Positions 1 through 11,600 of a DNA stretch of 64,000 nucleotides are shown one piece after another; position 1 is the stretch's first letter; every line of letters starts with the position of its first letter. The position numbers were made by a program, and so were the translations under genes. The stretch covers positions 682,001-746,000 of the forward strand of contig JAZGTN010000165.1 in the NCBI GenBank assembly GCA_037783415.1. The letters are read 5' to 3'. The notes under the pieces were generated by a model, which worked only from the letters and a program-made list of their open reading frames with translations, was not told where the DNA came from and ran no database searches. This DNA is from Leptasterias polaris (taxonomy: Eukaryota > Echinodermata > Asteroidea > Forcipulatida > Asteriidae).

Positions 1-301
1 GGACAATAGCGGGGTCTTTGCCAAGGTTGTACAAATTGTTTCCCCGCCCTACCGGGACAATAGCGGGGTCTTTGGCGAGGTTGTACAAATTGTTTCCCCG
101 CCCTACCGGGACAATAGCGGGGACTCTGCCGAGGTTGTACCATTTGTTTCCCCGCCCTACCGGGACAATAGCGGATCGTGGAGTGTGTGACAAATGCCCT
201 GCATGGCGGTCGGGGCCGGGATCGTGCGGGGGTTGTTATAAATGCCCCGCATGCCGGGGCCGGGATCGTGCGGGGGTTGTTATAAATGCCCCGCATGCCT
301 G
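1..301. repeat. GC-rich tandem repeat, left block
   Basis: Three copies of a 54-bp unit start at about 1, 55 and 109, with the next start at 163; each carries GGACAATAGCGGGG and a CCCCGCCCTACC block. Two copies of a 44-bp unit follow from about 221, carrying ATCGTGCGGGGGTTG and ATGCCCCGCATGCC. A related block resumes at 1278 on the other side of a palindrome, so one array appears to have been split. The open frame across it is a repeat artefact. Confidence 0.85.
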
Positions 302-310
302 GGCCGGGAT
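302..310. repeat. Left 9-bp target-site duplication of palindrome
   Basis: GGCCGGGAT at 302-310 is repeated exactly at 1278-1286, directly flanking the two ends of the 311-1277 palindrome. The host array itself contains this word, so array periodicity could mimic a duplication. Confidence 0.6.
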
Positions 311-1277
311 TACTCCTAGAACTATGAGGTTCATTCCGCTATCGTCTCCATTACCCTCATAGAGTGACATGTACAAAATCCTATTCAAAACTTTTTTCCC
401 TTCACGTTTCTGCACCTACAGTTAATTTCCCAAACCGGATCTCGCCAAAATTAGGCTCTATGTGTTCCTTATACTCTCATCGAGGTCGGGTTGGGTCCAG
501 AAAGTTCATTTTGAAAACTTAAAAATGTTTAAAAAAGATAAATTCTTACCGTCACCTGGCTCCCATTCACACAGTGTTATAACAAAGATGGCGCTGATGT
601 TGCGTTAGGATGTGTACAAAATCAACCAACGGTTGTGCGGGACCAGTGTTGATGCATACGGAGTACCAGTTTGTTTGGCAGACTGTAAGCGAGTGCAGCA
701 AACAGCCGTAGGAATATCAATTTCGACAGCGCACGCACTTGCAAAACTGCACACAACGCTTCATTGAACTCCATTTTGTTTTTCTTTTTGCACTTACATA
801 ACATAATCGTATTACAGCGGTCTGCAAACTTTCCTGTGCTGCGGACCATGTGCGTGCGCTGTCAAAATTGTTATTCCTACGGCTGTTTGCTGCACTCGCT
901 TACAGTCTGCCAAACAAACTGGTACTCCGTATGCATCAACACTGGTCCCGCACAACCGTTGGTTGATTTTGTACACATCCTAACGCAACATCAGCGCCAT
1001 CTTTGTTATAACACTGTGTGAATGGGAGCCAGGTGACGGTAAGAATTTATCTTTTTTAAACATTTTTAAGTTTTCAAAATGAACTTTCTGGACCCAACCC
1101 GACCTCGATGAGAGTATAAGGAACACATAGAGCCTAATTTTGGCGAGATCCGGTTTGGGAAATTAACTGTAGGTGCAGAAACGTGAAGGGAAAAAAGTTT
1201 TGAATAGGATTTTGTACATGTCACTCTATGAGGGTAATGGAGACGATAGCGGAATGAACCTCATAGTTCTAGGAGTA
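311..1277. mobile_element. Long-arm palindromic (foldback) element
   Basis: Arms of about 428 bp (311-738 and 850-1277) are near-perfect reverse complements around a 111-bp spacer. The outer ends read TACTCCTAGAACTATGAGG and its complement. GGCCGGGAT flanks both sides. Long inverted repeats with a 9-bp duplication are typical of Mutator-like foldback elements; that family assignment is inference. No transposase is seen. The open frames on both strands inside it are mirror images of each other and are not genes. Confidence 0.8.
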
Positions 1278-1412
1278 GGCCGGGATCATGCGGGGGATGT
1301 ACAAAAACAAGTGCCCCGCCCCGGCCGGGCAGTAGCGGGGCATGGCAGGGACTATGACGCCAAGCCATTTTTACATCCCCGGCCAAGTCCGGGGTCCCCC
1401 AGGGCCGGGATT
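1278..1412. repeat. GC-rich tandem repeat, right block
   Basis: This is a continuation of the array at 1-301, with GGCCGGGATCATGCGGGG and several CCCCGGCC-type words. It lies in the first intron of the minus-strand CMSS1-like gene. From 1413 to 1780 the intron is A+T-rich with nothing recognisable. Confidence 0.7.
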
Positions 1413-1780
1413 ACAATTGATATGTGCAAAATCAAAAATACAATAGAATGGAAAAGTGGTGGCAGGATACAGAAAATTTTCCATAATATTTATGAAACCC
1501 ACATTGTGAAAATGCAATGCATGTATCAGCCTACTGTAGTTCTACACACAAGAAAGCCACAGTTGTTGTGCACAGACATTATTAACAACATATCAAACAT
1601 CATACAAATTAAATCCCATAACACTACTGGTTAACACAGTTCTACTACACAGTTGATACTCAAGCCAAGGGGGATGGATGCCATTTCCCATGTAACAAAT
1701 GGTGCCCCTCGACTGCTGAGTCGACATCATCATTCGCGAGTCTGTTGTTATTTTTCCGTAAAACAAAAAGGGTTACTTAC

Positions 1781-1856
1781 CCAAATTAGGACTGTCTTCG
1801 TTCTTAGAAGTGTCATTAGGGTCCAGCCACCATTCATCTCCCAAATCATCCCCCAT
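1781..1856 (-). CDS. CMSS1: CMSS1-like protein, first coding exon
   Basis: Read on the minus strand, ATG at 1856-1854 opens a 25-codon frame beginning MGDDLGDEWWLDPNDT and ends with one extra base before a perfect GTAAGT donor (complement of 1775-1780). The opening matches the conserved N-terminus of CMSS1 (human protein starts MADDLGDEWW), a nucleolar factor of the small-subunit processome related to yeast Cms1. The remaining exons would lie to the left, outside the window. The exon is acidic after the tryptophan pair, as in the family. It is shorter than 60 codons. It points away from HGD, with 731 bp between the two start codons. Identification rests on about ten residues plus the exact splice site, so it is good but not certain. 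Confidence 0.75.
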
Positions 1857-2586
1857 TCTGTTATAAATGTACTTGAAATAAAAAACTAAGTAAAATGAGC
1901 ACACGTGTGTGAAATGTGTACTCGCTCGCCTAGACCTTTGACCTCTGTTGCATTATTCATCTACTCTGCTGCCCGCCGGCGGCGAATTTTTTTTCCCAGC
2001 GCGGTAAAGGCCAATATTATTTGCATATCTCACTGGTATCCGTACGTGCCAAGCTTCATTACTAGCAGCTGCACAGAATGGCCTTTACCGCGCTGGGAAA
2101 CAAAATTTAGCTGCCCGGCGCCCTCTTGCGTTCTTATTTAAAGAGTAGACATGACAAAATAAATAGCACTTTATTCGGTGCATTATTTTACAAAAATCAT
2201 TTTCCAAGAACACAATTACCAGTAAGATGTCTGCTTATTAATAAACAAAAAGGAGGATTGTCCAATATATGTACATTGTTTACAGCTATGTTTTTATTTT
2301 TTATTATAAAGTTCAGGTGTGAAACTTTCGGTGTTTTATTGTAATTTATTATTGTTGATAATTATTCTATTTATACATATTTCATCCATAACGAAGTGGT
2401 CTTCATTTTAGTATGTTACACAAGTGCAAAAATAAGCAAACGGGGATAAGGTACATTGCCTTTAAGTTTTGATACCCGAGCCTCTGCCCCGCCCACCCTT
2501 TTGCTCCAATCAAAATGCGTTCCATGTGTGTCGTGTGAGCCGCTAGAATTTTCTCAGGCCAAAGGTCAACCTACATCAGCGTTAAA
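1857..2586. promoter_or_regulatory. Divergent CMSS1-HGD intergenic promoter region
   Basis: The 730-bp gap between two divergent start codons must hold both 5' UTRs and core promoters. No TATA box is obvious near either ATG. CCAAAGGTCAA at 2559-2569, just upstream of the HGD ATG, fits a nuclear-receptor half-site of the HNF4/RXR type. That is of interest because HGD is a liver-type metabolic gene, but one half-site is weak evidence. A short hairpin (1985-2108) sits in the middle. Confidence 0.55.
1985..2108. repeat. Hairpin inverted repeat in the divergent promoter
   Basis: The left arm 1985-2013 and right arm 2079-2108 share TTTCCCAGCGCGGTAAAGG and its complement with near-perfect pairing over about 29 bp. 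The loop is 65 bp. GC-rich words (GCTGCCCGCCGG, GCTGCCCGGCG) lie outside the arms. It may be a small MITE or a regulatory palindrome. Confidence 0.7.
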
Positions 2587-2610
2587 ATGGCTGACGACGG
2601 AAAGTTGAAG
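2587..2610 (+). CDS. HGD: HGD coding exon 1
   Basis: Residues 1-8 (MADDGKLK), phase 0, with donor GTAGGC at 2611. The ATG context is AAAATGG. The exon is too short for ORF detection and was found from the splice frame and the human N-terminus. Confidence 0.9.
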
Positions 2611-5600
2611 GTAGGCATTTTGACTGCAAAATTAAACATGATTTTTCAATACTTTGCACTTGATTGATTTAAAACTGAGTACATAATTGATAGCTAGCTG
2701 GGCAGTAATTGTTTGTAATTGTTCTTTGCTTATTGGTTAATGCGTAGGAAAAGGGTGAAATCATCAAGAAAGCCAAATTAATATTGTCAATGTCAATCAT
2801 CGATTGACGATTTATTCATTATTGATTGCTTGCTTCAAAACCATGAATTGAAAGTAAAAACAGCAGAGAACTGTGTTTTGTTGTTCAACTCTTGAATATA
2901 AGCGATCGATAGTTATGTTTACCGTTAGTTACTAGCCACTAAGCCAGTAAGCCAGCAAGTGAAGCTTGTGTAAGATCGTCAGAATTGTCACAGAATTTGT
3001 TCAAACCATATTCAATTCAAATTAACAAATCTTAAAATCAGTCATTTAAATTATAAAAATTAGTGTTTTGTTTTGTTACAAAGTTAACCATTATTTAACA
3101 ATAAAATTAACAATAGCAATAAGCATTCACAATCAATACTCAATAACATTAATCATTATTCAATAATAAGTTTTGGAATTGAGTGGATAGCTTCATCTGT
3201 GTGTAGTCTATCCTCTGGTGGGTTGTGACCCAGCAGTTAAGAGCATTGAATGAACTACTCTCTCTGCCTCTGGTTTTTCTGATCAGCAGAGAGTGGGTTC
3301 GAGTCCTGGTCTTGCATGTCTTGACACGTGTGTCTTTTAAGCAAGACACTTATTAACCATTGCTTCGTCCTTCGGATGGGACACAAAGCCGTAGGCTCGT
3401 GTGTTGTATTAAAAACCATCAATGCACGTAAAAGACCCCAGTACACTTAGATTAAGAGAAGTGGTCCACCATGGTGTTTCTGGCATCCATGCGCTTTGCC
3501 TCATCTAGATGCTGAACAGGCTGTGATGAGAATTAGGCCTATAATAGAGAAATAGAAATAGAGAGTAATCCATTGAGCTTTAGACCTCGAGGACAAGACC
3601 TGTTTAAGGGGTAGTCTTGATGTTTAGTATTATTATTAGGTGTAATAACTTGTTGATACACAATGACTAGACCAACATGAACACAATGACTAGACAGCCC
3701 AGCTTAGCCCAATTGTAATTACACCAGGTCCCTAGAGTCTAGACTAGAGGCAAATAACACTGGACATCCCTTCATATCTTGTGTATGTTTGGCTGGGACT
3801 TACAGTATGGCAAGATTAAGGAATCACAAAAATACTATGTACTTTGCATACATGTCTGTGTGACACCTGACATAGCTGCAATAATCATAATCCTCAATCC
3901 TCGATCCTCTCTCCGGTCTTTGACGTAAGGGCAACAACAACTACGATTATTGCAGTTAGGGGACACATTGACTTTAAAGGGCCTATGAAATAGAATTTGT
4001 TAATGCTGTAAACAATAAAGTATGCCTATTACAACATATATTTGATTAAATTTTTTTTTTCACAAGCCATTTTACACCATTAAAAAAATCATTTCGAAAT
4101 TTAGGGGGGCCGCCGCGCCCCACCCATACCTCCTCATTAACATAAAATCCGTGACGTAAACAAAGGCACTCACCAGAAACAAATGCCATCAAGGTGTGTT
4201 GCTGCTGGGTGTAGCAACACCACTAAAGATGCAGTTAGTGTCCATAAATTTCCATCGGACCCAAAATTCAGACGGATATGGACGGCGAATGTGAAGCTGA
4301 CCAGAGCCAAAATGGTCTGGACGGAGCGAGCAGCCTATGCTCTGTGCAGTGCCCACTCATAACGGAACATTGTGCATGAGAAGCGCTCAAATAATGATGC
4401 GCTGTGTTCGTGCACACAGTATGTGCACACACACACACCGCGTATTCTGATCTGACCTCTAACGTATAACGTATAATGCTTTGAACGTGGCATTCACAAC
4501 CAATTTGGCATGAAGTATAAGGCCATGCTGTTGCCAGATGCCGTTCCAACAATAGAGGTGCTTTTTGGAAGCGGGAAAAACTCAGGGTAAATAATTTTGG
4601 CTGTTTGTAAAGTTCGTACCCGTCCGTGCACACAATTCACAATACTCCCAAGCACCGCAGTCCAGTCCCCCGTTCATGTTATACAAACATATATTTTTCG
4701 CATTATTGTTGACGACATCATATCTGATAATATACATGTAATTTTATAGAATGTATCAATAGTCCACTGACTGAACACGTACTTCTGAAGATTTATATTC
4801 CACCCCCAAAATATGGTTGCGTTATTGTCCATCGGTATGGTGTGTGTGTGCGTGCGTCCAATCCGACATGTTCGGTGGACGCCTGGGCACCAGACCATGG
4901 CTTATCTCGATTTGGGACCCGCTGCCTTTGTGTACGTCACGAACAGCGTCCTCTTGTGGCGTCCAAAATACGGAAGTTTCGGGGGGTATTTTTTTGTTAT
5001 TGAATTAAAATTAAAAAATTCACTCCAGACACAAAACAGTTATGAAAAATAATTTCTTTTCATATAAACTTATTTAATAAAACTAAAAACAAAAACACAA
5101 AAAAACACCACTTCATAGGCCCTTTAAACCAACAGTATAGAGGCTGGAAGCTGTCCAGTTTAGGGGCCCAAGAATGGGGCTGAATTCGGTACATGCATGA
5201 ACGTGATGCCGGAATAACATTTGATTGTACATCAGTTGATTGCACTCATTGCCATGATCATGATGATATGTCATATTCCTTTGTCTGCAGTATCTCAGTG
5301 GGTTTGGCAACGAGTTTGCCTCTGAAGACCCAAGATGTCCTAATGCACTACCAAAAGGACAGGTGAGAAGTAATTATCATACACACGTGGTCATGTATTA
5401 TAAGGAGTGGTACCTACTGTCCTCCTAGTCCTACCTGGTTTTTAAACAGGTCTTTGGAAGAATTAGTTCATTCTTAACTTCTTTTTTTTAAACAACCATG
5501 AATTTAGGTCATCATGTTTTTGAGAAAACATTAAGTGGAAGTTGATATTTTGTAGATTCCATGACTGCTCTTTTTCCTTTCCAAATTCTTATGCGCCGGC

Positions 5601-8600
5601 ACGTTAAACCGGAGGTCGTTGGTTCAAATCCCGCTCTAGTCAATTTTTCTTTGTTCAACCCAAAATCATTTACAAATTTACCCAGTCAGTTTCCCTTGTG
5701 GTTTATTATTTGATATCTGATATAAAAAGTCGCATCCCCTTAAGGTGATCCCCTGGCTGCCGCTTCCCAGGGTGTATCGTATACTTGGGTGTGATCCCTG
5801 GCTACACGGCAGTTTACGGTCGAATGGCTTCTGACTGGCACCCCCCGAACAAAGATATTGACAAAATAGGGAGACCGCCAACATAGGGCTAGATAGCTCA
5901 GTTGGTAGAGCGCCGGCACGTTAAAACCGGATGTCGTTGGTTCAAATCCCGCTCTAGTAAATTTTTCTTTGTTCAACCCAAAATATTAAAAAATTTACCC
6001 AGTCAGTTTCCCTTGTGGTTTATTATTTGATATCAAATTCTTATGCTTTACATTTTGGTTAGCAAGTAACGCAAACTGAATGGTACCAGAGCATTGCTAT
6101 CTGCCCTTCAAAGAGGCTCCAACTTATAGGAAATAATAGCTTGTTGTCCCTGTTACTTGTTGTCTTTTTCCTTTAAAGCGCCTTATATAGTCTTTGGTTA
6201 TTTAGACTTTACAAATCGAGTTATCATTAGTTGTTATTTCATTTTGTTTATTTCCAAATAACATTATTACAAGTTGGATGTATTTTTTTAAGGACATTTG
6301 GTAGTTTGAATATTAATCAGTGATTTTACTTATGTTGTAGAACAACCCCCAGAAGTGTGCTTACGGTCTGTATGCGGAACAGCTTTCTGGTACAGCATTC
6401 ACCGCACCGAGAGTCCACAATAAGCGGACATGGTTGTACCGCATTCGGCCGTCCGTCCTCCATGGTAAATTCAAACCGTTACGCCAAGGTAACCTGAGTC
6501 ACAACTGGGATGAATGGCATCCTGACCCTAATCAGGTACAGTGAAAGGCATCATACTATGGGGATGACCCCAACTGACCACATCGGAATGTTGGTCCCTA
6601 CTGACCTAGAATCTCATTCTAAGCCTGGTCGGATTGTTGATCCCTACTGACCTGGAATCTCATTCTGAGCCAGGTCAGATTGTTGATCCCTACTGACCTG
6701 GAATCTCATTCTAGGCCAGGTCAGATTGTTGATCCCTACTGACCTGGAATCTCATTCTGAGCCAGGTCAGATTGTTGATCCCTACTGACCTGGAATCTCA
6801 TTCTGAGCCAGGTCAGATTTGTTGATCCCTACTGACCTGGAATCTCATTCTAGGCCAGGTCAGATTGTTGATCCCTACTGACCTGGAATCTCATTCTGAG
6901 CCAGGTCAGATTTGTTGATCCCTACTGACCTAGAATCTCATTCTAGGCCAGGTCAGATTGTTGATCCCTACTGACCTGGAATCTCATTCTGAGCCAGGTT
7001 GGATTGTTGATCCCTACTGACCTGGAATCTCATTCTAGGCCAGGTCAGATTGTTGATCCCTACTGACCTGGAATCTCATTCTGAGCCAGGTCAGATTTGT
7101 TGATCCCTACTGACCTGGAATCTCATTCTAGGCCAGGTCAGATTGTTGGTCCCAACTGACCTAGAATCTCATTCTGAGCCAGGTCAGATTGTTGATCCCT
7201 AATCTCATTCTGAGTCAGGTCAGATTGTTGATCTCTACTGACATAGAATCTCATTCTGAGCTGGGTTGGACTGTTGATGAAGCCACTGTGGGCCACATAG
7301 TTAAATCTGTCCATGTTGATAAATTAATGACATGTTGTATTTGCTTGATAGATGAGATGGCACCCATTTGCATTACCAGACCCATCTCTTGGAAGAGTGG
7401 ATTTTGTAGAGGTAAGAAAGCATGAAACAAATGTAAACATTCAAACACAATCAAATTCTGAAGCTTATCATAGTGCATCAGCTTTTGTAATTCAATTTGA
7501 AACAAAACGAGGTCTAAAACAAGCAATGTCTAGGGCCGGCCAAATAAATCTGCTGAATTTTCCGACTGTTTTCAGAGGGCCGATATAGTGGCCCTAAGTA
7601 TTGGTTACCACATGACCTTAAGATGACCTTTGTGAAAGGCCGAAATCAAGTTTGGGAAGTCAGCTTTCAACTTGTGTATGCCTTGACTGCAGTCTTTGGT
7701 TCTAGAATTTTTATTAACATAATTTTTATTAAAAAGTAGTAATTCACAGAGCCTAAAATGCAAGGCATTACACATAATTAATACAAGGCACCGCTAGGGT
7801 TAAATACTTTAGTTTCTTTGAGGATTTTAGCTTTCATACTTGCTTTGTTCTTTCAGGGTATAAATACAGTATGTGGTGCCGGAGATTGCAGAAGTCGTAA
7901 TGGGATTGCTGTGCATGTCTTCACCTGTAATGCATCCATGGGGGATAAGTATGTTTTGATGACTTCAGTCAGTGACTCGTACTTATAGTTGTACCACTTT
8001 GAGACGCAGGACTTAGGCCCGCTATCATAGAACTGCTTTTAGCACAAAATAACAAGGTTTTCTTCTCTTTTTAGACTGTAGAAAGGAGCGGTTTCTTATG
8101 ACCACTTTTTGTACACTGAAAGAATCAGAGACAAATAATATAAACATTTATTAGGCATTATCAAACAATGTATTAAAGTGCCTCACACTATTCCTGCCCC
8201 TGTGGGCCTTAAGCAATCCTGAAATCATCTCGACTCCTTTGCACCGGCAGGCAAATGGGCGCAAGTGTTGCTAATAATTCACATCGACAATATCTACCCT
8301 CCCAGGTACCCATTTACTCCTGGTTGATGAGAAGCAATATATTTGTTCGGGGTGCCAGTCAGAATCTATTCAACCTGTAACTGCCGTATAGCCAGGGATC
8401 CCACCCAAGTATACAATACAACCTGGGAAGTGGCAGCAGAGGGATCACCTAAAGGGGATGCGACTTTTTATTTCAAATGGTAGTCAGTTTCCCTTGTGGT
8501 TTATTACTTGATATGTATGTACAATTTTGAAAACAAGTTATGTTAAAATTCTCCTCTACAGAAGTTCTTAGTTTTGTCTCGATGAGAGAGTTGTAAAGGC

Positions 8601-11600
8601 ACTGTACACGTTTGGTAATTACTCAAAATATATATTAGCATAAAAACTTACTTGGTAACGAGCAATGGAGAGCTGTTGATAGTATAAAACATTGTGAGAA
8701 ACGACTCCCTCTGAAGTAACGTAGTTTTTGAGAAAGAGGTAACTTCTCACTAAAATAATAAAAGACTTCATGCATGAAGCCTTTTATTAGCATCTGAAAG
8801 CACACAAAATTGTGCAACAAGGGTGTTTTTTCTTTCTTTATTTTCTTGCAACTTCGATGACCGATTCAGCCCAAATTTTCACAGGTTTGTTATTTTATGC
8901 ATATGTTGGGATACACCGAGTGACAATACTGGTCTTTGACAATTACCAAACATGTTCAGTGCCTTTAATATATGCCTGTAGTGTCATCTGTTGTGTACCC
9001 TCATTATGTACAGTTGGCCTACCTGCAACTTTACCATATGTTGCTAGGGTCAACATGTTGTTGGGTCAACATGGTGTCACACGTACAGTATGTGACTGGT
9101 ACCTTGGTTTGCTTAGCAGAAAATATTTAATGCTTAAAGGGTCTTTATACGGTTGGTAATCACTCTTAAAACTAATGGCTATAAAAACGTATTGGTTAGA
9201 AGCCTACAGCAGCTTACGATAGTATAAAGCATTTCGAGAAACATTTCACTTCGAAGTTTTGTGGTTATGGAAAAAAGATTTCAGATTTTATGTCCCAAAA
9301 TTTGAATCTGTGATAACGTTTCTGTCAGAAACGCTTCTCATCAGATTGTGTATTCCTATTAGGGATTATTCTTCCTGCGTGGAAATATTCGCTCTGGATT
9401 TTCGGCGATATCTCAAAAACGAGACAACCTATTGAAATGCAATTTTTACAGGTTAGTTTGATTGTATATCTACATTTATATAGGATTGAAACAATCAAAA
9501 GGTTTTTAAAACTAAAGGTATACTGTGCCTTTAAGCAACTCTATGAAATACACCGATCCATTAAGCCACAACCAGCAGACAACACATGGTAATCCTTGCA
9601 GAGGTCCTCCCCCGACACAACCTCACCAGTCCATTCATTGTTTACAAGATTTAAGAAATCTTTAGCAATGGTATTCCCAATATAATGAGGTGCATCCACT
9701 GTTCGTTTGGCTTGATCAAGATGAGTGTTTTTTCCCCTGCAAAATGTAGCTAGTGCTTTAATGTCATATTTAGTTTGTCGACATAAATGTTTATGGCTTC
9801 TCCAGTCTTTCTTTTGGCACCTCCTATTACAGTACCAAGCGTTGGTACACTGTGCACACTGAAAAAGATCAAAGAAAAACAATACAAAATTCATGCATGA
9901 ACTACAAAGAGATTTTTGTGAGATTTTTTAACAATGAAGCTCCATTAAAGAATTTCCGAGTTTGGCCAGCAAAACTTTGAAACTATACATCCTTTTCATT
10001 ACCTTGGGTTATTAGAATTAACAAATGAGCAGTTATTCTGCCTGGAGCATTCAGCAGCACTACTGGTTTGTTTTTGATCCAATACACCGATCCATTAAGC
10101 CACGCCCATTTCTCATTGACCAATCACAACCGCGAAATCTGATCACCATTTGAGCCGTTTGGTGATCTTTGCACTAATGTTGATCGGGTTTCGCGGCTGT
10201 GATTGGTCAACTCGTAAGGAGGCGGGGCTTAATGGATCGGTCCATTGGGCGATGGCCTGGCATTTTAGATAAGAGGGCACTCAAACTCAGCTTTCTAAAA
10301 TTGTCAAGATAGTTTTAACCAATTTTTGTCTGTAATTCTTGCAATCAGTATTAAAAATTAAAAGTTTATTTTCTGATTTTGTCTATTTAACTAGTAATTT
10401 GCACAATAAGGACTTCAATCTGTTTATTTACTTGTTTCTGTGTCTCTGTATGGGCTTACAGAAGGGCCCTTGTGGGGTCTTTTACACAATCAAACAATAA
10501 ACCTCACAACGTTTTTCTTTCTTCAACTTGGACCCCACAGAGGAATTCTTTATAAAAGGGAATAACAGAAAAACATTAGCTGGACCCCACAAACCCGATC
10601 CAAAAGGTTTTGTGTACCTATAAGTTGTTATTATTCTATACACCTATCCATGTGAGGTCTGTTTTTCCCACGTCCTGTACGTGTACATGTACCAGTGTTT
10701 TGTGCCATACTGGGATGCAATTACACCCATCAAGTAACCATCAAGCACAGGTGGTAACTTACATCATGCTGGTACTTCATATAGTTACAAAAACATCATT
10801 GGTCGACACATGGTCTATGATGCTTAAACAAATAATTTATTAATTTATTTATTTTTCTTTGAGGATGATTTCAGATCAAATTCACAAAAATCATAAAGGA
10901 ACCATTTAGAAACCCTCGGATTGCACAGTTTGGTTTTTAAAACCATTTTAAGATAAAAGCCAAGCAACAAATATTCTGAGTACCTTGTTTTAATTCAGCG
11001 TGCTTCAGCCATACTTCCCAATGGTTAAAGAATGACCCACAGTTTTGAAAAATCCTTGGGAGAACCCTGATAAAACTTAACACTGTGCGCAACGTGTAGT
11101 AAAGTGCTTACCCAGTAATGGCAGTATTTAAAATAATTACCTAGGCTATACAAATAGAATGCTATGGCTCTTTGTGACCCTTTCTGGGGTACTCTTTTAA
11201 GGCTTTCGTGTTGAACTATTTTTGATGTTTGTGTTTTTCATGCAGATGTTTCTACAATTCAGATGGAGACTTCTTAATTGGTAAGACTTCCCATCTGAAT
11301 TAATTTGAAGTACCAAAGTTTTAAGATTTTTTTATATAAAACTAATAGAAACAAAAATCAACAGAGCACTCAGTACATTAATTCACTTTCATTTTACATT
11401 GTACCTACATCTTTTATAATCAGAGGCATGATATTCTTCCTACATGTACTTTAGTCTGATTTCAGATTTGTTTGCCCTTAGAAAAATCTGAAAAATTGTG
11501 ATTAAATAGCCTAAAATGTCTATTAAAGCCTAGAACATGTGTCCATGTAGTTCATCCCTTGTACTCAATATAATATTCCTACTTTTTGCCAAGGACCAAA

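Larger units (their letters stand above)
2611..5290 (+). other. HGD intron 1
   Basis: A 2.7-kb intron holding a tRNA-derived SINE (about 3216-3570) and a THAP-encoding TTAA transposon (3978-5123). The rest (2611-3215, 3571-3977) is A+T-rich with nothing recognisable. Confidence 0.85.

Noticed and set aside
18..362. 114-codon frame with repeated LFPRPTGTIAG
   Set aside because: Translation of the 54-bp tandem repeat at the window edge.
622..1021. Two similar frames on opposite strands
   Set aside because: They are the two arms of the palindrome read in mirror image.
5887..5960. Functional tRNA gene
   Set aside because: A and B boxes are present, but the anticodon stem has a mismatch and the unit continues into a SINE body repeated at 16841, 20917 and 63413.
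6591..7272. CRISPR array
   Set aside because: The units are contiguous with no unique spacers, and the context is a eukaryotic intron.
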